The position numbers and the translations under genes are program-made. The notes under the pieces are model-generated. The model was given only the letters and a program-made list of their open reading frames with translations. It did not search any database and was not told where the DNA came from. From the NCBI GenBank assembly GCA_037957365.1, contig JARHVA010001175.1:1147001-1211000 (forward strand): DNA of 64,000 nt, written 5' to 3'. The stretch comes from Torreya grandis (lineage: Eukaryota; Streptophyta; Pinopsida; Cupressales; Taxaceae). Within the stretch, counting starts at the first letter, position 1; each line of letters starts with the position of its first letter. Below are positions 44,222 to 57,299 of this stretch, piece after piece.

Positions 44222-44692
44222 TGGTTTTTATAATATTCCTTAATAATTATTTTAAATTATTTTATATTTTATGATAGAGATAACATTTTATGTTAAAACT
44301 CTGCCCCATCATCAATTTTTATGTCCTCTTCACTTGTCTTACTTCATTACATCGCCCTTTGGCTTTAGATTTTTCAAGAATTTATTCACCTATTTAGTGC
44401 ACTTTTGTGGTGGTGAGATTGATTACTATTTAGTTATTTTCCCATTTTTTAATTGTTTTTATACCTTAAGACATGAAAATGAGTCATTTTTTCCTTTTCT
44501 TCTGAAAGAATCTGCATTCTAGCAGTGGTTCTTCATCACATTTCTCTTTATATGTCTTTATTTTCCACATTTTAAGCATACTATATGAGGTAATTCTTGG
44601 ATGTATAATTAGTTTTATCCATAATTATATCCTCTTCAATTATTTCACCCTTCTATATTTCCATTTTGGCCCCCTCCCATATACCCGACTTA
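44222..44692 (-). repeat. Tandem duplicate of Y gag-knuckle region, copy 1
   Basis: Zinc knuckle at 44578-44537 reads CLKCGK-stop-RHIKRN with the last Cys one base out of frame, the same frame lesion as copy 2. The shared lesion suggests it predates the duplication. Confidence 0.82.
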
Positions 44693-45359
44693 TTCTTTAT
44701 TGTGGTATAGGTTTTGTTGACTCTAGGGTGTGAAATTTTACATTCTTGGAGGATTTAGTACTAAGGTTCATGTTGTATTTTAATTAGATTAAAAATTCAT
44801 TTGGTTAATGGTGTCATTTTTTGAATTTATAAATCTTGTCTTCTATTTATATCATTGATGTTTGATATTATATCATGGCCAAAACATGTATTATTCTAAT
44901 TATTAAAATATATGTACATAATACAATGCATTAGTTGATTTATTGGTGGTTCTAATTCCATCATGGGGTATAAGTGTTGTTAATGTTGATCATAAATTTG
45001 GAATATTCCATAATATATTATATTTACATATATGAGTTATTGAAATGGTTGTGCCATACCAATCGATGTTTGTGATGATCTAATTATTGACACTCTTTTT
45101 GCCATTTCTTGATGTAAGAATTCTATTCTAAGGTTTCTTTCTATACAACAAATAATATACCATATTTATGGTCATGAAATATTATTTATTGCTTGTGGTG
45201 TATTATATTCATCTCCTTTCATCTATATTTATCATTTTAACCTTGGTTCTGCTAGATATTGTTTCAACCTTTCTATATTGTCTTTTAATGAATATTTTGT
45301 TTCCCTTCTCCATGATTGTGATTCTAGTCTTGAATCCATATCTAAGGTTTCTAAAAACA

Positions 45360-45780
45360 TACTAAAAATATTCCCATTTATGTTGGATCTTAATTAAGGC
45401 ACTAATCTAGAAATAAACCATTATATTTATTATTTTTCATTCAAGGGTTCTTCTAATCTTTGAATTATGATTTTAAATCATTGATCATAGTCTTTCACCA
45501 TTTCCTTTTTTTTTGGTATCAATTCCCTAAGCTTACTAACACTTTTTTAGGTATATCCAAATAATTAAAATATCCTTTAAATTCCTTATGTATATCTGCC
45601 CAAGAATTATATTTATTACATTTGTCTTTATATAACATTTTAGTTCATGATCCTGTAGTGATCCCCTGAAATCAAAAATATCACTTTATCATCTACAATA
45701 TTATGACTTTTCTAGTATGAGTCTAGTAAAAATAAATGTTCCTCTACATCCTTTGTGAATTTTAAAAAAATGATTAGTTT
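45360..45780 (-). pseudogene. Gag core remnant, element Y
   Basis: The minus strand, with stops, reads LISGDHYRIMN, then KKEMVKDYDQ, a stop, FKIIIQRLEEPLNEK and LRSNINGNIFSM. It resembles the second half of the capsid region in plant Gags (Y..RF..L...L..PL...Q....F..GL.P.IR..V). It lies 0.7 kb upstream of the zinc knuckle, a normal distance. Confidence 0.65.
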
Positions 45781-46050
45781 CATTCTATCATGTGTCATGT
45801 ATGAAGTATTTGACTATGTGCCCTAAATGTTAATACTCTAATTACATGATGTACTTGTTCATGAATTACTAAAACTTCTATGTTGGTTATCTATTTTTTA
45901 CTTTTTAAGGTTCTTTTTATTTTTTCATCTCTCTTTATTTCCTCCTAAGAATATCTATTTCCTAATATTTATGTTTGATTCACTAAAAATGTTTTATATT
46001 CCTAACTTCCTCACTAAATTTATTATGACTAATCTCTACATCATTTCTTA

Positions 46051-47344
46051 TATGTATCTATTGGAATTTAATTAATGGGTGTTCTATTTGGACGTGAAGT
46101 GGCATGAGAGATGGAATGTGGTCCAAAGGGTTAATTTTCTCTCATAGTCTCTTTCAATTAGGGCTTTGAAGTAGGGCAACACTTCTTTCTCTTCTTATTT
46201 GTATCCTACCTCTACATTCTTTCTTCTATACTACCTTAATTAACTAATCCTTCTCTTATTGAATTAACTTAATCACTCTCTGCTCTACTCATTTCTTATA
46301 TTTTTAGTTCAACACTTTATTTACTTCCTTTCATTGTATATAAATATTATTATATATGTTCCCTTCTTTTGTTTAACTATTATATCTTCTCTATATGTTT
46401 CTATATTATTCCTTATGCCTCATTCAATTTGGTTGGTGTTTTTCATCACAAACTGGGGTTCCTCTCCCAAGGGTTATGAATAATTCTAGTGTGCTCACAA
46501 GTGAGAATATATCAAATAGTCACTTCCTCATCTCATTGATAATTTTTTGGGTGTAAACTAAATAGCTCTCTTTCCATATTTTATTATATACCTTCTAGTG
46601 TTACCAATGCTAATTGATTCATTTTAGTTATATTTTTGTCGAGATTTTCAATGTAGAGATCTATTTTACCCTTTTTTTGATATAATAATAATAATATGAT
46701 TAATGTGATTGTAAGTGTAAATCTAGAAAATATTATAATGTTAAATGTGTATAATACATATGTATTCTAATTTTGACAAATGCTAAAAATAGAAAACTAC
46801 CATTTTGGGAAATACTAAGAAGTTATATACTTAGCCTATGCATAGATTTGTACTGTATTTTTTAATATATGAAAAATTAAAATCACTAAGAGAATAAATT
46901 TTGCATGTTTAGTATTAGGGAAAAAATCTAGACATTCCCACTGTAAGTGAGTGGTAGCATAGTTAGTTCAATTTTATTGACTATGGATGTATCTTAGTTG
47001 TGAGACCCCTATTTTTGTAGTGTTTACTATAGACAAGTTATGTTGTATAATAATCTTATTGATATGTGCTCTATATGTTTTTTAGACATTGGATGTTATT
47101 AAGTCCTTATGACTAGGATAGATATTCTATATATGTTATGTGATAATGTTTATTTTCTTATACTAGAACAATTATTTTCTTAGATTATATGATGATTATA
47201 TACATTGTGATGTCATTTTAATTACACTATTTTTGATCTCCATATTGGTGAGTGTTTATTTAATACTACTATAGATATTATAATTAACTCATATTTTATT
47301 ATACATATGGTTATATGATTGTTATTATTTTATTACCATTGATA
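46051..47344. other. Unassigned AT-rich region between Y and Z
   Basis: 1.3 kb with no frame above 60 codons and no recognised motif. It may contain the 5' leader or LTR of Y. No direct repeat partner seen in the window. Confidence 0.4.
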
Positions 47345-47444
47345 TGTGATGCCTTGGATATGTTGTGTGCATGTTGTGTGGATTGAGATCACTTTTATAA
47401 AAATCACACAAGTCAGAGCCAAATTTTATAACAATCACATATGT

Positions 47445-47903
47445 TATTAACTTAAGAAATTATAAAAATCACACAGATCAAGCTTAATTATGCAGGAGGC
47501 AGAACACTATTAATAGAGATATGAGAATAAGACATTCACATTCATATAAATATGTGAATCACTAAAATATAGAGAGAAAAACCATAGAAAACATAGTTAA
47601 ATCTCTATTATAGAAACTTATCAAATATAAAAAAATATTTATTGAGCAGTCTCTAATTTACTATAAATCCACCATACTTATCAAACTATTTATTTATTAC
47701 AATGAATCCAAACTTGATATTACATTCTAAAACAACATATGTAAACATGAATCCTAAATTTTTGTAACTTTTTTTGAGTTATTCATGGAGTATTATGCTT
47801 GTGAAATAAAATAGAATGACCATGTACTAGTAAAGCCAACATTATGTCTATTTGGCACATACATCTAAACATGTAATTTTTCACTTGTATCTACCCACTA
47901 ACA
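47445..47903 (-). repeat. 3' LTR of Z (homologous part)
   Basis: Aligns with 60363-60832, for example ATGTCTATTTGGCACAT and TATTTATTGAGCAGTCTCT. High end CTAACA at 47903, preceded on the minus strand by GGGAAAG. The low boundary is unclear; the LTR may start near 47345. Confidence 0.78.
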
Positions 47904-48249
47904 CTTTCCCGAACTTAATAGGTTGTCTCATCTTGAGATAATGTCATAGAGGTAGGTATCCCATTTAATATAAAAACTTAAACAAAATAACCCTTAGTAG
48001 AAATAGTAGGAACTACGTAAAGTGTTTTTTACTAGTTTTCACCCTATGTGCACTACTTAGCCACCCTTTTGGGTTTTCAACTAACTAATTAACTAATTTA
48101 CAACCCTTTTTATTTTTTAATATAATAAAACCACTTATCCTATAGAATTATCCTCTATCAAAATTTAAGATCAAAACTTCGAAACTTTAATGTCATAGTA
48201 CATAATTGGTAAGTAACAACATGGGTAGAGTGGATTGAGATGAAGAAAC

Positions 48250-51200
48250 ATGTGATGAAGGCTAAGAGTCTTTGACAAAAAAATTTAACACACTCTTTTT
48301 ATATTGAATAATCAATTGGATATCACTTGGAGGTATGAATTTTAGTGAGTTCACCAAATGTGTAATCACATTGTCTAATTGGATGTCAAAGTCTACATTG
48401 TAAGCCTGTTAGTTAAGCATAAACTCCTGAATGAGTCATAGTAGAACATGCAACTAACCTTACAAAAAAAGTAATGATTGGATGCCATCATCCATTTTAA
48501 GAGGTAAGGAATATTTGGTAGTATTGAGATACTAAGTGATATCTTGTTGTAGATCATTCAACTTATTGACATACCACTACACTTGTACTCTAGTAATGTA
48601 CTTCATATCACCTGGTTCTATCAAGTTTGGAAATGTGTCATGACTATGTCTCATGCACTATTAGACTCCTATAGTTATGAATCCATCTCCTTAGATGTTA
48701 TGTCTTAGTTAATCATAGTTTCTTTGGATTTTATTGCCTCTAGAAAGCCATGTTATTTACCTCCCCAAATTGCATCAATATATTTCTTCCATTCAGGTAA
48801 CTATTGGGCCACTTGAGTTGCTTAGACATAGACAACATTCAAAACCAATTGATATTATTAAAGGAGTTTGAATAGAACCTTAGTCTCTAATTTTATGGCT
48901 TGAAACTATGCCTATATTTGGTGGACCCTCTAAATGTCTTACCAATCCTATACCATATGCATAAGAAGTGGAAACTACTAGTAGTCTAATATAAATTGAC
49001 TCCTTATGACCTATACACAAATACCTAGACAAATGTTCTCAATGATCACATTAGAATTACTATTTTTTTGCCTCAGTGTTATGTTATCTATATGTAATTG
49101 TTTCAATTTTGCCTTTAATGATGTTACTTTTTGGGTGATCAATTCTTGGAATGTGATTATGCCTTCTAGCTACTTGGGCTATGGTAACTGTGGAACATCC
49201 AAGGATGCCTTAGTGATTGGTGGGGTAAGTGCCAATGTTGTGGTTGATGTTGTGGAAAGCACCTATTACAATGGTTCTATTAGTAGTGAGAATATGGCTC
49301 ACTGAGAGGATAGATTGGTTACATCTAAAAGCAAAATGTTTTATAGTGGCATTATTAGAGAAGTGTCTTAAGGATTTGTAATGTAAGGCTATTATTATCC
49401 CTTTATATGTGTTTCCTATAATATAATTTACTTCATGGTCACATCATCCTCTATGTCTTGTGATCCTTATGCCTCATCTTAATTTGGGTTTACAAAGGTT
49501 TCTTCCTCCTACACTTGATTCATTTTTTGTACCTCTTTATGTGATTTCTTCTTGTTCTCCTCAATTATTTCCTTCTTTTATTCTTCCTCCTTGGCTTGAT
49601 TCTTCTTCTACATCTAATTTTGTCTATAATTTTGAGTCTATTACATCTTTATTACACTACACCTTAGTATCTTTATTATTATTTAGTTTTCCATTATCCT
49701 CTTTTCTCTTATGTGCCTCCTATGCCTCTATATTCTTGGTTGTATCTTATGCCTCTAGCTTTCGCTATTCATCATCCTCATTTTTCTAGAAAAATGCCTT
49801 AGTATTTATGGCATGTTTTTAAGCCTCAACTTCCTTAGATTTTTCTTGTTCTATGTCCTATTTATTTTTTTGTATAGATTCTTCCTTTTTTATCATCCTC
49901 CCTCTTTTACCTCTTATGTTCCTTACACACTCTGCATGTTGTGGCCCTCTATGCCTCCTCCTGGGTGGCCTATTATTTATTTTTAGTTTGTTGTTTTATC
50001 ATTATATCTATAGTATCTATGATAGGATCTTTTTTCAATGAGTAAAATACTATTCCCTATACCATTTCTTTAAAAACACAAGTTTTCATCTTACTACCAG
50101 TAACCAATTTTCTTTTACTTTGTTGTGTAGACTCTATTTGTGGTTGTTATTCCTCCTGTGTTATAGGCTATGGTGACTTATAGTGCATAGGCTCCTCCTT
50201 TATGGTATTAATCCCTATGGAATGATCACTTATTGTTAGAGGTACCCTGACCTCCGTTCATGTTCTACACCTATAGAAAAGGGACTCCAAGGGGATATTA
50301 GGAAGTGGTGTAAATACATTTAATGGAGTAGAAGTCTCTTATTGATTCTTGTCAAACAAATATGATGTGATATTTACTCATTCAAATTATTATTTTGTAG
50401 TTTCAAATATGATATAAGGAAGATAATTATGGATGTCAACCCATATTTATTTTAGGACTTATTTATGCACTTGCATCATGTGCACTACTTTCCAAAATAA
50501 AAAATCTTTTTCATCTTATCTATCATACATGTCCCCAACCATTCATCAAGAATTACTTGATATACTTCTTGTCTCATCAATCCCTAGTGTTGACAAGTCA
50601 TAAAGAGATAGAATCATTATTACTTGGGGATCATCCATCCATGTATAAGTTTTGTGTGTTTTTATTTTTGACAGAGGAGGGGATTGGATTTATACTAGTG
50701 CTTTTCTCTTTCCCCTCTATATTTATGATGTGTTAGGCCTAGGTTGTTATACTATTGGTACTGAAATAATTATAGATACTATATATAATAGCACTACATG
50801 GTGTGTATCTAATGATTTTTATCTATTGAATTCATTATATGCCATCTAAATGTTAATAAAAATTGGTAGAATGTGACCCATTGTTTTGGGAAAATCATGG
50901 ATGTGCACCATGATCCATTTGTATATTTTGGTTACCATGGTATCTTATCCCAAGTACCACATTAGATTAGGATAAAATCTAGGATTATATGCAAAAAAAT
51001 TGGATCAATTCCTTCCACCATGCTTATAACTTCACTTGGTGTGAAAAATATGTGCTCTATGACATCTAAATAAGGTTCTAAAACTCCATGTTGGGCTAGT
51101 AATACACATCTAGATATACCTATATTTTAGGTGATTTACACTACAAAAAGATTATAAGGAGAAATACAAACTTATATTGGAAATTTTGGTTCATATAGAT

Positions 51201-51700
51201 CAATACTTTATCAATATTAGTGGTTAGCTTGAAGACCAAGAATTCAATCCATTTAAATTCTTCATTGAGACAAATAATGTAGTGAGAAATGTCAGTTAAC
51301 CCCTTGGGAGATTATTTGGTATTCTTGGGTTTTTGATAATATTATCATGTAATATGTTTCAAACACTTGTAATTATTCATCTATAATATCTATAAGTGGG
51401 ATTCCCATGGAACCCGTAACATAAAATTTGAGAACTTTTGGCAAAATTAGTGGTGCTTTAGATTTATAAGCTTTTATTGATTTATTATGAGATAGAAAAC
51501 CCATGACCCATGACATCATAGCCTCATTGATGTAGATTTTAACCTCTTTAGATATATATATCTTACCTCATTATATCAACCTATAAATAATTACATAATA
51601 TCATTAAGGTCACTAAAAGTTTATAGTTAGATTAGTCATTTAATATTTGTGGAGTGAAAGTGGCGTGGTTACACCAAAGTAAGGAGTTGTATGCCTTGGA
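48250..51700 (-). pseudogene. Extra long reading frame downstream of INT, element Z
   Basis: The minus strand can be read for roughly 1000 codons with mostly stop-type breaks and a few shifts. Segments: HGVLEPYLDVIEHIFFTPSE near 51.1 kb; FYPNLMWYLG and VTKIYKWIMVHIHDFPKTMG near 50.95 kb; MDDPQVIMILSLYDLSTLGI near 50.6 kb. Further on, TPLNVFTPLPNIPLESLFYR and SKRKLVTGSKMKTCVFKEMV are followed by a Lys/Glu-rich stretch (KEHKR, then KREDDKK) to about 49.5 kb. I recognise no domain, and no signal peptide or membrane segment is clear. Position suits the env-like or unknown third gene of Athila-like elements. The N-terminal start is not determined. Confidence 0.6.
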
Positions 51701-52530
51701 GTGCCTATCTTATGAACAAATTTTTATCAATAACTTTGATGAATTCTAAGGAATCTAGGTTTGAAACCAACCCAATGCCTAGATATTTCTTTTGAGAATT
51801 AGTGAGAGTTTTGATTGATTGGGAAAAATCAAAATCAGCTAGTATACCCTCTCAAAATCCAACACTATATAAAATGTAGAAAACTTATGCTCTTCACTCA
51901 AGGAGATGGGAAAATGTAGAGATGAAGATATTTTATTATGTATTTATTATAATATTCCCTAATTATGTAACCAACCTAACTTTTATAGCTTCTCATGTAC
52001 TCTTCTACCTTATGTCACTTTAAATTTTATCAATTTCCATTTGATCTTGCCCAGGCATGCATCAAATATAAATAATCATGTCTAAATTATGTGTTAAATT
52101 TGTTTAGATATCTTATCCTTCTAGTAGTGAATTAAATACAAGAGTTATCCCATCACCATATTTTATTTACATCATAATTAATTATTCCATCCATGATTTT
52201 GACTGATGATTTATTTTTGGATATTTATCAAATCTTCACCTACTTTGTCATTAATGACCACATTTAATTTTTAGTATCTATATATTCTTTACATTTCACT
52301 TATGTATGATTCCCATACTTAATTAAATTCATACTCAATCCTTTTTATTTTATTGTACATTAGTTCCTTCTATAACATTGCTCCTTATTCCACTCTTGTA
52401 AAACTCAATAAGAGTGTAATATAACCTATGCACATAAAAAAAAAATACACTCCAAAAAAATAACTAAAATAAATACTAAACTATATGGTGTGACTCCACA
52501 CTTTGTAATACTTGTAGAGATAAATTAATA

Positions 52531-53720
52531 TCAATAGGTTTTGAGCCTAATACCACTCACCCATACAGGTAAAATAGTTATTTGTAAATCCATTAAGACT
52601 ACCATTCCTAGTTGTGATAACTCATGTATAATGTATGAACCTCTCCATATGATGTTGAGATTGATGGAGAAGGCTCTAAACCAACTATCATAAAGTAATA
52701 CTAATTGATCCACCTAAAACTCTTTGATGTGCATGTTTTTGTCATGATAGGATTTCTAGTTACATTTATTCACTTCTTGTGTTAAATGTGCTCTAGGTCT
52801 ATCTTCATCTATGTGATATAGATTTTTTTTAAAACCTACTTTTGAATGATTCTTGATCACCCATGTGCATAATGATTGTAATTCATAAACTAGGTAATAC
52901 ATACTCCATGTGCATGATCATTTCCAACTCATAGACCAACTAAAATGGATTTTATCCTATCACATGCTTATAACGTGTAACATATAACTACAAAAAATTG
53001 ATTTTCCCAATCATCCCTTTAAAAATCATATATTTTAGTAAGCATCTTACCCAACACCTTATTCATAGCTTCAACTTGGTTGTTAGCCTAGGGATGATAT
53101 GTTATACTTTTGTGGTGTGAAATTAAAAATTTATCAATGAGAATATTCATAGTTTTTTCAATAAATGGGTTCCTCTATCACTCACTATTTTTATAGGATA
53201 TCCAAACCTAGTAATGATATTTTCATACCAGAAATTTAATGCATCCTTAACACCACAATTGGGCATCATAGTAGCTTCCATCCAATTTTTAAAATAGTCT
53301 ATCAAAGTAATAATTTATCTAGCATGGATGTGTTTACTAGGTGGACTAATGAGCCCAATAAAATCAATTCAACATTAATAAAAGGGTTGTTGTACTAACA
53401 TTGGGTATAGAGGAATTTCATCTCTTTGGTTTAGTTTTCCCATCTTCTGACATACATTGCACTACTATGCAACTTTGTGGGTATCTTAAAATAGATAGGG
53501 CCACCAAAGGAAACTCTATAAGATATTATTCATAGTTTCATATCCTATGAATTTACTCCTTGTGATCCCAAATGCGTCTCTTCAAACAACTATGGCCTTT
53601 CATTCTCCAATGCAATTCCATGCAACACTTCATCCTTGCCCAGATGATAAAAAATCCATTGATACTACTATATATCAAGGCTCTAGTAATGAGTTTTTTC
53701 TTATCCTTTTACATAAAATT
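52531..53720 (-). pseudogene. Integrase, element Z
   Basis: Core motifs on the minus strand: IDFIGLISPPSKHIHAR (first Asp), FGYPIKIVSDRGTHF (second Asp) and NNQVEAMNKVLGKML (Glu). The C-terminal module is open in 52713-52531: DQLVLLYDSWFRAF, then GSYIIHELSQLGMVVLMDLQ. The HHCC finger near 53.45-53.65 kb survives as CNVCQKMGKL only. Stops and one-base shifts separate the blocks. Confidence 0.85.
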
Positions 53721-54305
53721 TTATAGAAATATCCCTTGTTAAATAAATTTTGTGATGTATTATAAATGGTTTAGGATCACAAACACATGAAATGGATGTG
53801 TGTCTAAAGACTCAATTAGGATCTCCTCTAGTTCCTAATTGTTTTGCATCCTACTCAAATGATTTAGACCCACATTCATACAACTTGGATTAACATTTAT
53901 CTAGAATTGAAAGTCTCGTAATAGTATCAACCATCATGAAATTCATCTTCCTAGCATGGGCTTAGTAACCAAGTATCAAAATGTTTGGTGACCAATGAAT
54001 AACTTAAAAGGTGTGGTCAAAAGGTAGTGCTATAAATTATAAAATATAAACACCATAACTAATGTCTCCCACTCAGTTTTCATATAATTTTTCTCCACAA
54101 TAGACAATTTACTACTTGTGAAATGGATAGGGTGATCCAATCCATCCTTTCCTAGTTATGCTAATACTACTCCAACTATGATTCTTGATGCATCTACATG
54201 TACATGAAATGGTTTACTCTAGTCTAGGAAGACCAAGATCAGTTCAGTAACCAATGTCTTCTTCAATTAAATGAATAATAATTGGCATTCTTTTAACCAT
54301 ACACA

Positions 54306-55080
54306 CTATGTTCCTTTATAAAACAACTTCTCTAAAGGGATAGATATGGTTGCATACCCCTTAATGAAAATTTGGTAGTATCTTATATGTCCCATAAAAT
54401 ATCGCATATATATTAAAATTATAGGTGGAGGCATTCCCATAATTATTGTGATGCCCTTATTGTAGACTACATGTCCTAGAATAACTCCAAATGAAATGAA
54501 AAATAAATATTTTTTCAAATTAAGCATAATTCATAGCACCTTACACCTCTCCAATATAAGTATAAGTTTAGACAAATGATTTCTAAACAAATTAAACATT
54601 TCCCAGTCATCTAAGTAGACTTTTAAAAATTCATGGATAAAATCCTTAAATGTAGTGACTATAGCTCTAAAAAAATTTCATGTACATTCTTCAAACCAAA
54701 TTACATTACCTTATATGAAAATATAACCCCATTAAATTTTTTAAGTGGTCTTGTCCCTATCTTATTCTACAATCATAATCTAATGATATCCATTGAATAT
54801 GTCTATGAAAGAATACACTTTATACCCTATGACCCCTTCTAAAACTTCATCTATGAATGAAATTTGAAATGGATCATTGACACAAGCCTCATTCAAGATG
54901 TGATAGTCTTAATATATTTAGATCTCACCTATCTTCTTAGGTTGCACTACTATGGGGCTAACCCAATCAAATTTCTCTATAGGGAAGATAATACTAGCTT
55001 CATGCATGTTATTCATCTCATATTCCATTTTAAGCTTTATATTTGGATTAAATAAATAAGTTATTTTCTTAATTAGGTGT
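54306..55080 (-). pseudogene. Reverse transcriptase, element Z
   Basis: Fingers: HEASIIFPIEKFDWVSPIVV, then LNEACVNDPFQISF. Motif A is SFIDIFNGYH. Motif C is FLKVYLDDWEM with YLDD at 54617-54606. Thumb: KKYLFFISFGVILGHVVYNK, then GHIRYYQIFIKGYATISIPL (open 54527-54306). Motif B is displaced by a shift. The YLDDW context matches element X. Confidence 0.9.
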
Positions 55081-56689
55081 GAAAACTCCTATAGCTAAAT
55101 GTAAATTTCTTATAAGGATCGATCCACACCCTTACCCTCTATGAATTTTGTAGGGAACACATCTTAGTAATCCCTTAGGAGTTTCATAACTTTTGGTTTG
55201 TCTTTTTGACACCAATATTCTCCAATATGTGATAAATTAGGAATGGCCTTTATTCTAATGTTTCCAACATGTTATTTTAGAGGTTATTTATATATTTTAC
55301 ATTCCCCCTCATGAATTGAGTCATAGAATATATGTTGGGCTTATCGCTCTATAAAATTGATGTGTCATGGCTTTTCTTCTATCTGCTCTGTGACTGAGCA
55401 TGTAAGTGGCTCAACCTCTCATTCATGTTTAAATAGATTGAATAAATCCATATCATCCTCATTATATTAATTATATGTCCTATTCACTTGATCTTATATC
55501 TTATGGAAAGGTTGAATTGGGATTTTATCCTTCCTTTTTTCTACTTTATGGATCAATAAGGCTTCATTAAATTTATAAGATGTACTTTGTTGTGAAGATG
55601 ACTCAACTATAATATCCAAGTCCTCAGTCCTCCCATGACATATAAAACTCTTTAAATTATATAATACTTTGTTAATCAAGAGGTTATCATCTTAAGAAAT
55701 TAATGTTTTAATGAAGTCACGTTAGACATGTGCTGAATGCTTAATGTATCTCCTATGATCTTGATGTATGTACAAGGTAGTTGGGAAAAAATTTAGTGTA
55801 TATTTGAAAACATGTACCCAATACTTTAGGTTCATAGCTTCTAAAATCTAGACTTCAATATATCATTAAATATGAAGTTCAAGATAGTCTCCCTCTTTGA
55901 ACATTGGCAAGTCTTTTCTAATGACCTTTGGTAAATAAAACTAGACTAAAATTATTTCACATGTTTCATGTTGGCATAAATGGTCATCATGGTGAACTAA
56001 AAACCATTTTTTAGTAATACCCTTTAGTGCATAATTGAGATCACTCACCCTCTAATTAGTATCTAGTATGTTTTATTAAAATCAAATAATAAACTAGATA
56101 ACATCCTCAATGGTAAAATATTGGTCTATTTATTACTCTATCATAAAGTCCATTTGTAGAGAACATATATCATGATCTCCCTTGGCCTAGTTTAGTATTT
56201 ACGTATCAAAATTCCCACTCACTGAAGAAGCTATATCCCATGGAGAATACCTTCTAGAGTTGGTTCTATGTAATCTTTGTCTATGTGACTTGTTTGGTAT
56301 AAGAATATATGTTAGATTGAGATGGCTACCTTATAGACATAGATAACACATCCTCTAATTCCAACTCCATAATCTCTATTTTATTTAGCACAAGCTTACA
56401 AAGTAGTTTTTTCTTACATAGAGTTTGTGTTTTGGGATTGGTGTTATCATAGATAATTCTATATTCAGTAGCTAATAGAGATTTTTATTTATCTTTTGTA
56501 TTAAATTTCATCCATATACTTTCCACACAAACATAAGGTGAGTTAGGCTCTTTGGGTATGAAATATGATTTTGCCCACATTTATTTAGTGGAATTACTGT
56601 GATCTTATCTCCCTGATGTGATTCTAGTTGGTTAATCACTATGTTAATGGTCATCTAACCATCATATACCCACTTCTTTCCAATCAATG
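55081..56689 (-). other. Protease-RT spacer of Z
   Basis: 1.6 kb on the minus strand between protease and RT. Contains a 61-codon open piece (55679-55494) and fragments without recognisable motif. Same relative position and size as the spacer in X. Confidence 0.45.
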
Positions 56690-56900
56690 TATGGAAGTGA
56701 GTCTCATCTATCTTTTCATGTCATAACTTCAAAGTAACTATGAAAACTCAGCTCTACAATTTTTATTTTCATGTCATTTAGACATAAAATAGGTTCAACT
56801 CATTCATAGTCTATAAGGCTTAGAGTGATAGTATTATATCTTAGTATAAGTCACTTGATATCTACCCATGTTGATCTTAGGATCATGTTAATAGTGCTAC
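56690..56900 (-). pseudogene. Aspartic protease remnant, element Z
   Basis: The minus strand reads FYFGSTINMILRSTWVDIK, comparable with the D.GS.VN.L...TW active site; the catalytic Asp has become Tyr. Downstream come VEPILCLNDMKIKIVELSFH and SYFEVM. Similar in type to the proteases of X and Y. Confidence 0.68.
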
Positions 56901-57299
56901 CAAAATAAAATACTACATTGGTTATTTCATACTCTACCAACTTAATATCCATTCTAAAGTCAACATCCTAAGTTTTTTTAGTCTTAACATACCATATCAT
57001 TCTATTTATCTATTGATATCCTTTCGATACACATTACCAAAAATTATGAATTGGGTTGGTGATATTCTAAGATATGTCTTCATTGAGTAGTGTGATGAGT
57101 AACCTCATTAAATTTTTCAAGGTGGTGATAACACCTTGTTACATAATGCACACTATCTATCCATATATCTACACATTTATAGCCACAACATCATCTTCAT
57201 TACTCTCTTTTTATTGGATTATTTTCAAAATATTTCTAGCTTATCACATTAATCCTTTTTTGCTGACTAGTTTAGGACATTTATCTTTCCAAGAATTTC

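Larger units (their letters stand above)
43114..46050 (-). mobile_element. Ty3/gypsy remnant Y, right half with internal tandem duplication
   Basis: Minus-strand continuation of Y: gag core near 45.7-45.4 kb, then two copies of the zinc-knuckle region (44692-44222 and 43590-43128) separated by a copy of the protease start. The two copies are similar over about 465 bp, with a period of about 1.1 kb. The second copy is the one interrupted by GL. Confidence 0.78.

Noticed and set aside
49460..50041. Two adjacent plus-strand open frames (109 and 62 codons), hydrophobic and Ser/Leu/Phe-rich
   Set aside because: They are antisense to the Lys/Glu-rich part of the Z third gene, which is the better coding strand. 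Hydrophobic antisense frames are expected opposite AAR/GAR codons.
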